From the NCBI GenBank assembly GCA_946479055.1, contig CAMLEX010000072.1:1-11797 (forward strand): 11,797 bases of DNA, given 5' to 3'. The stretch comes from an uncultured Bacteroidota bacterium. GTDB taxonomy: Bacteria; Bacteroidota; Bacteroidia; Chitinophagales; Chitinophagaceae. Positions 1 to 6,702 of the stretch are shown piece by piece (within the stretch, counting starts at the first letter, position 1; each line of letters begins with the position of its first letter). A model generated the notes under the pieces. That model was not told the origin of the DNA, searched no databases, and worked only from the letters and a program-made list of their open reading frames with translations. The position numbers were made by a program, and so were the translations under genes.

Positions 1-1241
1 GTCACAATCATATCCCTGTATCCATCATTATCAAAATCCACTACTACAGGGGCCCAGCTCCAATCGGTTTGAGCTACACCGCTCATAAAACCGATCTCAC
101 TAAAAACAGGCGCTCCGATGGAATCATTTTCCAGGATTTTTGGTCCCTGGTTTAATTGAAGTGTATTCCGGATGTATTGAAATTCCATACCATAAATAGA
201 AAAGTTTTGAAAAGTATTATAATTGTTTGAAGGCATCATCATTTTTTTACGGTAATTGTCTTCGGGGTTCATATCCAACTCCACTACATCTTCCAGTCCA
301 TCATTGTTGATGTCAATAATATCCTGTCCCATTGAATTAAAAGAAGTGTGCTTAAAATAATCTTTTGACTGATTGGTAAAAGTGCCATCATGATTATTAA
401 TGAACAGGATGTTTTCTGACAGAAAATCGTTACTTACATAAATGTCTTTCCAGCCATCCTTGTTGATATCGGCAATGGTAGCGCCATGTCCAAATCCATC
501 GAGAGTAATGCCGGCCTGGACGGAAACATCCCGGAAAACAGGATGATTAGCCGATACATTCCAGTTATTTTGAAATAGTCTTCCTTTGCTGCCTTTATTG
601 TTCTTAGCACTGCCATTTCTATTTTTACCAAATTGGTTTTCATTTATGGAAGATGCTTCATTCACCGAAAGATACATGTCAAGGTCATCGTCATTATCGT
701 AATCAAAAAAATAAGCCATGGTGGATTGCACATTAATATCCAATCCATATTCAGCAGCCTTATCCTTAAACTGTGGAATGCCTTCTTTATTTATTCCCTG
801 GTTGATGTATAAAATATTGCGTCGTTTAAGAGAATCGTTATAAATAGTATTACAGATATAAATATCCATAAGCCCGTCATTATTTATATCTGTTATGGAT
901 ACACCTCTCGCCCATCGTCCTGATCCCCCGGCGCCTGCTTTACTGGTTATATCTTCAAATCTGAAATCGCCTTTATTGAGGTATAATTTGGAAGAAATCT
1001 GGTTGCCGGTAAGATAAAGGTCCTGCAATCCATCATTATTAAAATCCCCGATGCCGACGCCACCGCCGTTATACACATTTACAACATTCATTGGGTTAAT
1101 AGAGTCGCTTTCCGTAATGCTGTTGTTGAAATGAATACCTGAATGTGATGAAGAAATTTTGTCAAATAAAATATGCTTGCTTTTGCAAGCTGACAACCAA
1201 AAAATGGATAAACAAATTGCTCCTAATCTAAACATGTTCAT
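1..1241 (-). CDS. CRTAC1-like FG-GAP/VCBS repeat lipoprotein, 3' end cut by window edge
   Basis: The reading frame is open from ATG at 1241 to the left edge, giving 413 complete codons; the C-terminal part lies outside the window. A second ATG at 1235 (Met3) is an equally possible start. The N-terminus is a lipoprotein signal peptide with lipobox LSAC and the lipidated Cys at residue 19, so the product should be anchored to a membrane, probably the outer one. Six calcium-loop motifs of the DxDxDG type follow, at about residues 66, 118, 180, 258, 310 and 402 (for example DFNNDGLQD and DINNDGLED); the third has Asp in place of the usual Gly (DYDNDDDLD). Such motifs mark FG-GAP/VCBS beta-propeller blades. 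The fragment is collinear with the protein at 6703-10287 and, by eye, more than half identical to it, so an ASPIC/UnbV domain is expected beyond the edge. It lies 107 bp after a susD-like gene, with a terminator between them. Its precise function is unknown. Confidence 0.9.
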   Translation of the reverse strand, partial: MNMFRLGAICLSIFWLSACKSKHILFDKISSSHSGIHFNNSITESDSINPMNVVNVYNGGGVGIGDFNNDGLQDLYLTGNQISSKLYLNKGDFRFEDITSKAGAGGSGRWARGVSITDINNDGLMDIYICNTIYNDSLKRRNILYINQGINKEGIPQFKDKAAEYGLDINVQSTMAYFFDYDNDDDLDMYLSVNEASSINENQFGKNRNGSAKNNKGSKGRLFQNNWNVSANHPVFRDVSVQAGITLDGFGHGATIADINKDGWKDIYVSNDFLSENILFINNHDGTFTNQSKDYFKHTSFNSMGQDIIDINNDGLEDVVELDMNPEDNYRKKMMMPSNNYNTFQNFSIYGMEFQYIRNTLQLNQGPKILENDSIGAPVFSEIGFMSGVAQTDWSWAPVVVDFDNDGYRDMIV

Positions 1242-1297
1242 AGTATATACTCAGTAATAAAATAATCTGTAAAATTAATAATGAAAATACCGATAAT

Positions 1298-1332
1298 AAG
1301 AAAGGCTTTCCATTTTTGGGAAAGCCTTTCTT
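1298..1332 (-). terminator. Strong hairpin terminator after the complete susD-like gene
   Basis: A perfect 14-bp inverted repeat (arms 1298-1311 and 1319-1332, arm AAGAAAGGCTTTCC) encloses a 7-nt loop. It begins 16 bp past the susD-like stop codon in the direction of transcription. The 3' side on the minus strand is T-rich (TTATTATC) but is not a pure T run. It fits an intrinsic terminator for the susC-susD transcript. The CRTAC1-like gene starting at 1241 would then need read-through or its own promoter in 1242-1297, where I see no convincing Bacteroidota promoter. Confidence 0.8.
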
Positions 1333-1348
1333 TCAATAAAGATTTATT

Positions 1349-3100
1349 CTAATAACCGGGGTTTTGTGATAAGTTAGGATTCGCCGCCCTGGCACTTTGC
1401 GGTATTGGCAATAGGGTCCAGACTGGCGTAATTGCAGTATTGAATAAACCATGTTTCTGTCCATCATGTGTTGGACCAGGTGCCGGATTTGGAACAGGAT
1501 TGTAGTTTCCTGCTACAGTTCCGTTGGCGGTATTTATAAAATCTACACATACATCAGTACCCGCCCTGAGGATATCGAAGAAAGTAGAGTACTCACCGGA
1601 TAATTCGTGCCTGTATTCGCTCAATACCATTTGCAAAGGATCAGTGATGGGCTGGCCCGGATCGCCTTTATAATTTGCACTGTCTTGCATTACTGCCGGT
1701 GCTGTGCCACCCCAAGCTCTGTCTCTTACTAATTTTAGATCAGCCATAGCTCCGGCAACATCACCATTGCGTACCTTACACTCAGCTCTGCTGAGTATAA
1801 CTTCTGCATAGCGCATGAGGATCTGATTTTGGTCTCCAAAAATGTGTCCTTTACCATCGGGACCATTGTAGTTGCCGGTCAAATTTGGATCTCTCCATTT
1901 TTTTGCGCATACATATCCGGTGCGAGCCTTATCGTCTCCATACCAGGGCCTGGTTAAAGTTCCAACAGTATTTATAATCGTACTGTTATCAGCTTTATAC
2001 TTTGGATCTCCCGATGCAAAACCTGCTACTACAGGCGGATAGCCTTTTATTCCACCCCATTTGGCAATGATACCCGGACTTAGTATCGGATCGCCGGGCC
2101 CAACAATGGTAAGCAATTTGCGTTTATCTCCGGATTGATAAGAGTTCCATAGTGCCGGGTTACCATAGTCATAACCTTGTTGCGTTATTTCATTTGGCCA
2201 GCTAAAGCTGTCAATCCAGCCAAGCTCGGCCCCTGGTGGTTGCCAGCTTCCACCCCAATCCTGTGGATCGCCCGGTTTTAAATAAAACTGAATTTCAAAA
2301 AGAGATTCATCATTGTTTTGATGGTCATATTCGTGTACATCGGCAAAATTGGGTAACAGATGATAATTACTTGTCAGCTCAGGGTTATTGAACGCAGCTA
2401 AAGCTCCAGCATAATCTTTTAACCACATACGGGCCGCACCTTCATAGGCATAAGCCGCCCCTTTAGTCGCTCTACCTATATCGGCAGTAGAAAGATCTGC
2501 TTTTGACCATAACAAAGCTTCTGCTTGTTGCATATCAGCCACCACCTGTGCAAACACTGAATCCCTGGATGATCTTGCCGTCAACCCATCAGATCCAGTT
2601 TGCAGTTCCAGAGGTACACCTCCAAAACAAGCCGCCAAATAATAATACATAGTTCCCCTTAAGAAATAGGCTTCGCCGGCAAGGCGATCTCCTAATGATG
2701 CATCGACAACACCATCAGCCTTTGCTTTCTCTACTACAGGAATGACATAATTTGCTCTGGCTATTCCAATATAAAATTGGTTCCACAACGTATTAAGCCC
2801 AACAAAAGTAGAGGGGATCTGGTAGTTATTCCAGAATATATCTGCGCCCCAGTTAAAAAAATCGTGTGTGCCGAAATTGGCCCGATACCAGATACATTTT
2901 TTAAGCAGCTCGCTATTCTGGTATGTATCATAGATACCATTAACAGCTCCAATTACACTCTCCTTCGAACTGGCGACAGTTTCGGTAGGTAATCCAAACG
3001 AATTAGTTTGGTTTAAAAAGCTTTTCTTACATGCTATGGGAATGACAACGCAAGTAAAAGCTATTATGCTGGAGAGGATTATTATTTTAATTCGTTTCAT
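1349..3100 (-). CDS. SusD-like (RagB/SusD family) outer-membrane nutrient-binding lipoprotein
   Basis: A complete 583-residue protein, slightly long for the family. The signal peptide has a basic N-terminus (MKRIK), a hydrophobic core and a lipobox ending IAC with the lipidated Cys at residue 24, followed by KKSFL as in many SusD proteins. Family signatures occur in order: the N-terminal TPR-like helix around residues 140-165 (AEAYFLRGTMYYYLAACFGG), the helix RYAEVILSRAEC near 430-441, LSEYRHELSGEYSTFFDILR near 493-512, and the closing LLPIPQS...NPNLSQNPGY at 563-583. SusD proteins form the hinged surface lid that captures ligand over a SusC barrel. The gene follows susC by 26 bp, so the two are almost certainly co-transcribed. 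That short gap is A-rich on the coding strand and has no clear Shine-Dalgarno sequence, as is usual in this phylum. The ligand is unknown. Confidence 0.95.
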   Translation of the reverse strand: MKRIKIIILSSIIAFTCVVIPIACKKSFLNQTNSFGLPTETVASSKESVIGAVNGIYDTYQNSELLKKCIWYRANFGTHDFFNWGADIFWNNYQIPSTFVGLNTLWNQFYIGIARANYVIPVVEKAKADGVVDASLGDRLAGEAYFLRGTMYYYLAACFGGVPLELQTGSDGLTARSSRDSVFAQVVADMQQAEALLWSKADLSTADIGRATKGAAYAYEGAARMWLKDYAGALAAFNNPELTSNYHLLPNFADVHEYDHQNNDESLFEIQFYLKPGDPQDWGGSWQPPGAELGWIDSFSWPNEITQQGYDYGNPALWNSYQSGDKRKLLTIVGPGDPILSPGIIAKWGGIKGYPPVVAGFASGDPKYKADNSTIINTVGTLTRPWYGDDKARTGYVCAKKWRDPNLTGNYNGPDGKGHIFGDQNQILMRYAEVILSRAECKVRNGDVAGAMADLKLVRDRAWGGTAPAVMQDSANYKGDPGQPITDPLQMVLSEYRHELSGEYSTFFDILRAGTDVCVDFINTANGTVAGNYNPVPNPAPGPTHDGQKHGLFNTAITPVWTLLPIPQSARAANPNLSQNPGY

Positions 3101-3126
3101 ATCGCTGATTTTTCGTTCTTTACTTT

Positions 3127-6100
3127 TTAAAATATTACATTAATTCCAAAGGTGAAAAATCTTGACGAAGGATAGGTACCAGTGTCAACACCATTCTGGG
3201 TAGCACTGCCTCCTGTCATTCCTATTTCTGGGTCAAGGCCTGTATATTTTGTAATCGTGAAGAGATTCTGCGAAGACACATATACTCTTAATCTGGATAT
3301 AGAATACCGGCTCAACAACTTTGTTGGCAAAGTATAACCTATGGAAAGGTTTTTCAGCTTTAGAAAACTTCCGTTTTCAATCCATACACTGGATGGAACG
3401 TTGTTAAGAGAACTATTATCACCGCCATTAGGAAGTGCACGTGCATACCTGTTTGATGGATTGTTTGGAGTCCAGTGCTCCTCGTAATACTTTTGACTTA
3501 CGTTATTAGCTCCTTCCGAACCTCTTTTTGCAAAACTTTCCAGGTTACTTTCGACGTAGTTTAATATTTTGTTTCCATAAGAACCATAAAAGTATAAATT
3601 GATATCCCATGCCTTGTAAGTACCATCAAGATTAAGCCCGCCAAAAAACTTGGGTTGGGGATTTCCTATGTGTGTTCTATCCTCATCATCTACCTTACCA
3701 TCTCCGTTGAGGTCTGCAAAATAACGATCTCCGGGTGCAGCAACAGTACCCGGGCGATATATACCTCCAGGAGCGGCTGCATTCAGATCATCAATTTGTT
3801 TTTGTGATTGATAAATACCGATTGCCTGGTAACCATAAAATTCTCCTACCGGACGTCCAACATACGAACGGGTATAATCATCCCATTCCTGGAAGCCGTT
3901 TAAAACAAGACCTCCAAGATTCTGTACAAAGTCAGTTCCTGCTGTTATACTGGTCAGTTCATTTTTTATGCTGGTCCATGTTAAGCCAATACCATATTTA
4001 AAATCTTTACCTGACTTACCCGTGTAATTGGCAGCTAACTCCAGACCCGTATTTCTCATACTGCCAACATTTCGTGTTAGGGTTAGAAATCCAGTTTGAG
4101 CAGGCGCTGTCAACGTTAAAAGAAAATCTTTTGAGTCCCTTTTGAACCAATCAGCAGTAAAGGTTAAAGCACCCTGCAGAAATGCTGCGTCTAATCCTAT
4201 ATCGGTTTGCTTATCGGTTTCCCATTTTAGTTTTGAATTAGCCGGTTGGCCTGGTGCAACGCCGTTTTGATATATTTTGTTAAACGGGTAACCCATATTA
4301 TCATTGTTTATACCCCCATTTACATTTGATGGACGATTTCCTACGTATAACGCCTGGTATTGGAATAATCCAATTGGACTCTCATTGCCCACTTCACCAT
4401 AACCGGCTCTAAGCTTCAGGTCGTAGAGCCAGTTTACATTGCTTAAAAACGATTCATTTTTTATTCTCCATGCAACAGCTGCGGAAGGGAACGTACCATA
4501 TTTATGGCCGGTATCAAATTTTGAAGATCCATCTCTTCTTATTGTAGCAGTTACCATGTATTTATCAGCAAACTGGTAGTTTATCCTTGCAAAAGATGAA
4601 GCCCCTGTATAGATGTTCTGTCCATTTCCTGTATTTGTCCCCGGGATGTTAGGATCAAGAATCAAGTTGGAAACCGATGATAGATCTCTTGTAATATTGT
4701 TTGGCGGAATGCCACCACCTCCCATGCCTGTCCACGTATTTTTCCCAGCGGAAACACCACCAACAAAATTGATTGTATGTTGGCCAAATATTTTGTCATA
4801 CGAAAGAGTATTATCCCACAACCATGCAAATGTGCGGTTTGTTGATTGATGATAATTTGCAGGAGATGTGACAGAGCCTGGGTATTGCTGAGCAGCTCTG
4901 CTATCGGATGGCTGAAGAAAAAATCCTGAGTAACTATCAACATTGGCACCAAGGTTTGTTTTAAATTTAAGACCGTCGTAGATCTCAAACTCCAAAAAAG
5001 AAGTGGCCAGGATATAATTGGTTATGTTCTGAAACTGGTTGGTTTCAACATTATAAACAGGGTTATTAAATTTGTTCACGTTTGGGTTAATTGGATTATA
5101 AAAACCGTAATTGCCATTCCCATCTTTGATCTGGTTTGTGAGCCTGTTACCGCTGTCCAGGGTAGGTGGATTTATAGCCAATTGGAATAGCCCGTTTCCT
5201 CCTGTTCCAAGTGGAGTATTGGCATCCTGGTAAGAATATTTGAGGCTTGTTGATGATTTAAGCCATTTGGTAGGCTGGTAGTCGAGATTAAGACTAAGGC
5301 TATATCTCTTAAAGTACGAACCAATCACAGTGCCTTTTTGGTTGTAGTAGCCAAATGACATCGCAGTTTGAACTTTATCACTTCCTCCCCGGATACCAAT
5401 TGTATAATTTTGTGTCAACCCACTGCGATATACAGCATCCTGCCAATCTACAGTGTGCAGCGCATCGGGGGTATGCCATATTGGTAACCCGTGATACGTA
5501 TGGGTTGAATCAGCCGCTTCGACTTCATTGGAAAGCGTTGCAAAATCCTGGGCATTTAAAAGATCATATTGTTTTGGCTTGTTTTGAACTGATGCGTACA
5601 TATCTAAAGAAACTTGTACTCTGTTTTTTAAGCCTCTCTTCGTTGTAATTATAACCACTCCATTGGCTGCCCTGATACCATAAACAGCGGTGGCAGATGC
5701 ATCTTTCAAAACGTCAATGGTTGCAATATCATTAGGATTAATATTGTTCATACCTCCGGTGGTTGGATACCCATCCACTACACACAATGGCCCATTGCCA
5801 CCCGGGGCTAAACTACCAATGCCTCTTATTAACACAGTGACATTGCCACCCGGTACGCCATCATTATTGATGATCTGTACACCGGAAGCACGGCCCTGCA
5901 AAGCCTGCATGGCTGAAGCAACAGGCAGCTTTTCAATTGTAGCAGCACTGACACTGCTGACAGAACCAGTAAGGTCTTTTCGCTTTGCAGTGCCATAACC
6001 GATCACCACCACTTCATCCAGGTTTGAGGACTGGAATTTCATGGTAACGTCAGCGGTGGTTCTATTGCTGACATTTAATTCCTCCGTTTGATTACCTACA

Positions 6101-6333
6101 TAGCTAATCTCTATTACGGATGAATTAGCCGGAAGGGTAATTGAATAAGAGCCATCTGCTGATGTAGTGGTAACTACATTAGTTCCTTTTACAGAGACAG
6201 TAGCTCCTAAAACGGGTTTATTATCTGGGCCGGTAATTTTACCTGAAACTTTTTTTTGTGCGATGGCTGGCAAAGAAAACGCCAACACAAATAAGAGCAT
6301 GGTCGCTCTGATAGTAGTTAGTTTGGCAAGCAT
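3127..6333 (-). CDS. SusC/RagA-family TonB-dependent outer-membrane transporter
   Basis: A complete 1068-residue protein of normal family length. A signal peptide (K4 and R9, then a hydrophobic stretch, then LPAIAQ near residue 26) directs it to the envelope; the first ATG is preferred because a start at Met12 would remove the basic region. A carboxypeptidase-regulatory-like (CarboxypepD_reg) domain spans about 28-103, starting VSGKITGPDNKPVLGATVSV. The linker LDEVVVIGYG is at 105-114 and the plug domain runs to about 235, with the hallmark segments LQGRASGVQI and IDVLKDASATAVYGIRAANG. The rest is the 22-strand barrel, including the DLNGDGKVDDEDR loop from residue 874 that is common in SusC proteins, and it ends in an aromatic residue (FGINVIF), a typical outer-membrane assembly signal. 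It should import a ligand delivered by the adjacent SusD lid, powered by TonB-ExbBD. There is no N-terminal FecR-interacting (STN) domain, so regulation through an anti-sigma factor by that route is not supported. Confidence 0.96.
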   Translation of the reverse strand: MLAKLTTIRATMLLFVLAFSLPAIAQKKVSGKITGPDNKPVLGATVSVKGTNVVTTTSADGSYSITLPANSSVIEISYVGNQTEELNVSNRTTADVTMKFQSSNLDEVVVIGYGTAKRKDLTGSVSSVSAATIEKLPVASAMQALQGRASGVQIINNDGVPGGNVTVLIRGIGSLAPGGNGPLCVVDGYPTTGGMNNINPNDIATIDVLKDASATAVYGIRAANGVVIITTKRGLKNRVQVSLDMYASVQNKPKQYDLLNAQDFATLSNEVEAADSTHTYHGLPIWHTPDALHTVDWQDAVYRSGLTQNYTIGIRGGSDKVQTAMSFGYYNQKGTVIGSYFKRYSLSLNLDYQPTKWLKSSTSLKYSYQDANTPLGTGGNGLFQLAINPPTLDSGNRLTNQIKDGNGNYGFYNPINPNVNKFNNPVYNVETNQFQNITNYILATSFLEFEIYDGLKFKTNLGANVDSYSGFFLQPSDSRAAQQYPGSVTSPANYHQSTNRTFAWLWDNTLSYDKIFGQHTINFVGGVSAGKNTWTGMGGGGIPPNNITRDLSSVSNLILDPNIPGTNTGNGQNIYTGASSFARINYQFADKYMVTATIRRDGSSKFDTGHKYGTFPSAAVAWRIKNESFLSNVNWLYDLKLRAGYGEVGNESPIGLFQYQALYVGNRPSNVNGGINNDNMGYPFNKIYQNGVAPGQPANSKLKWETDKQTDIGLDAAFLQGALTFTADWFKRDSKDFLLTLTAPAQTGFLTLTRNVGSMRNTGLELAANYTGKSGKDFKYGIGLTWTSIKNELTSITAGTDFVQNLGGLVLNGFQEWDDYTRSYVGRPVGEFYGYQAIGIYQSQKQIDDLNAAAPGGIYRPGTVAAPGDRYFADLNGDGKVDDEDRTHIGNPQPKFFGGLNLDGTYKAWDINLYFYGSYGNKILNYVESNLESFAKRGSEGANNVSQKYYEEHWTPNNPSNRYARALPNGGDNSSLNNVPSSVWIENGSFLKLKNLSIGYTLPTKLLSRYSISRLRVYVSSQNLFTITKYTGLDPEIGMTGGSATQNGVDTGTYPSSRFFTFGINVIF

Positions 6334-6424
6334 TCTATAAAAGTTAATAAGGTTAATCGTCCAATAGGAGTTTAAAACCTATATTAATTTACTGAATAAT
6401 TTACTCTTAAAAAAAAAATGTAGA

Positions 6425-6464
6425 AAATAGTCAATACTCTGATGAAATAGTATCAATTCTGAAG
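6425..6464. repeat. Tandem direct repeat, two 20-bp copies
   Basis: The copies at 6425-6444 and 6445-6464 match at 14 of 20 positions. Both begin AAATAGT and both end with TCTGA followed by one variable base and G. The period is close to two helical turns, so two protein molecules could sit on the same DNA face. The repeat lies about 90-130 bp upstream of the susC start codon. It could also be chance in low-complexity DNA. Confidence 0.45.
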
Positions 6465-6479
6465 AACAGAGGAACTCCC

Positions 6480-6497
6480 TCAAAACAAATGTTTTGA
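6480..6497. promoter_or_regulatory. Operator-like palindrome upstream of susC
   Basis: Perfect 8-bp arms TCAAAACA and TGTTTTGA are separated by AA. The size and symmetry resemble a binding site for a dimeric helix-turn-helix regulator. It lies roughly 150 bp before the susC start codon. No regulator gene is present in the window to pair with it. Confidence 0.4.
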
Positions 6498-6595
6498 AAT
6501 AATAATGTTACTCTCTACAAAAGGAAGGATAAAAAAATATTGAAATGATTCGAGGTTTGCAATACAAATCGTTACGTAATCAACTTTTTAGACAA

Positions 6596-6610
6596 ATAGG
6601 TTAAACCTAT
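6596..6610. promoter_or_regulatory. Perfect palindrome ATAGGTT-A-AACCTAT with related half-sites nearby
   Basis: Seven-base arms flank a single central base. Related half-sites lie at 6364-6368 with 6376-6382 (ATAGG...AACCTAT, an imperfect palindrome close to the susC start), 6619-6626 (ATAGGCTT) and 6654-6660 (ATAGGTT). On the minus strand, 6619-6626 can also pair with 6603-6610 to form an alternative hairpin (AAGCCTAT with ATAGGTTT, one G-T pair). The repeated motif suggests a regulator binding site or a family of mutually exclusive RNA hairpins. Confidence 0.45.
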
Positions 6611-6702
6611 ATTTTGTAATAGGCTTACCCGTTAGACTTAAAAATTGAAAACAATAGGTTCTGTTTGCCCCGTAGCTTAAAACTGATTACAACTTCTAAC
6701 TA

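Larger units (their letters stand above)
6334..6702 (-). promoter_or_regulatory. 369-bp intergenic region upstream of the susC-susD pair, probable promoter/operator region
   Basis: No gene is supported here. The stretch is strongly A/T-rich and is the longest non-coding segment in the window. It separates the stop codon of the CRTAC1-like gene (6703) from the susC start. It contains several ATAGG/CCTAT motifs, including one perfect palindrome, a second palindrome at 6480-6497, a 20-bp tandem direct repeat at 6425-6464, a smaller imperfect inverted repeat at 6554-6570 and an A10 run at 6410-6419. This density of symmetric elements suggests transcription control of susC-susD. I could not find a clean match to the Bacteroidota -33/-7 promoter (TTTG, TAnnTTTG), so the promoter position is not called. 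No convincing terminator for the CRTAC1-like gene is visible either. Confidence 0.55.

Noticed and set aside
3685..3714. DLNGDGKVDD in SusC as a dockerin or EF-hand domain
   Set aside because: This loop is a common feature of SusC barrels and occurs once without a partner repeat.
4662..4988. Minus-strand 108-codon frame
   Set aside because: It overlaps the SusC barrel in another frame, on the same strand, with no recognisable domain.
5690..5998. Plus-strand open frame of 102 codons
   Set aside because: It is antisense to the highly conserved plug domain of the SusC protein and resembles no family I know.
6520..6560. Possible Bacteroidota promoter on the minus strand (TTG about 20 bp before TATTTTTT)
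   Set aside because: The -7 element lacks the final G and lies in a T run, so it cannot be distinguished from chance in A/T-rich DNA.
6644..6655. Small hairpin ATTG-AAAA-CAAT followed on the minus strand by T residues, as a terminator for the CRTAC1-like gene
   Set aside because: A 4-bp A/T-rich stem is too weak to support a terminator.
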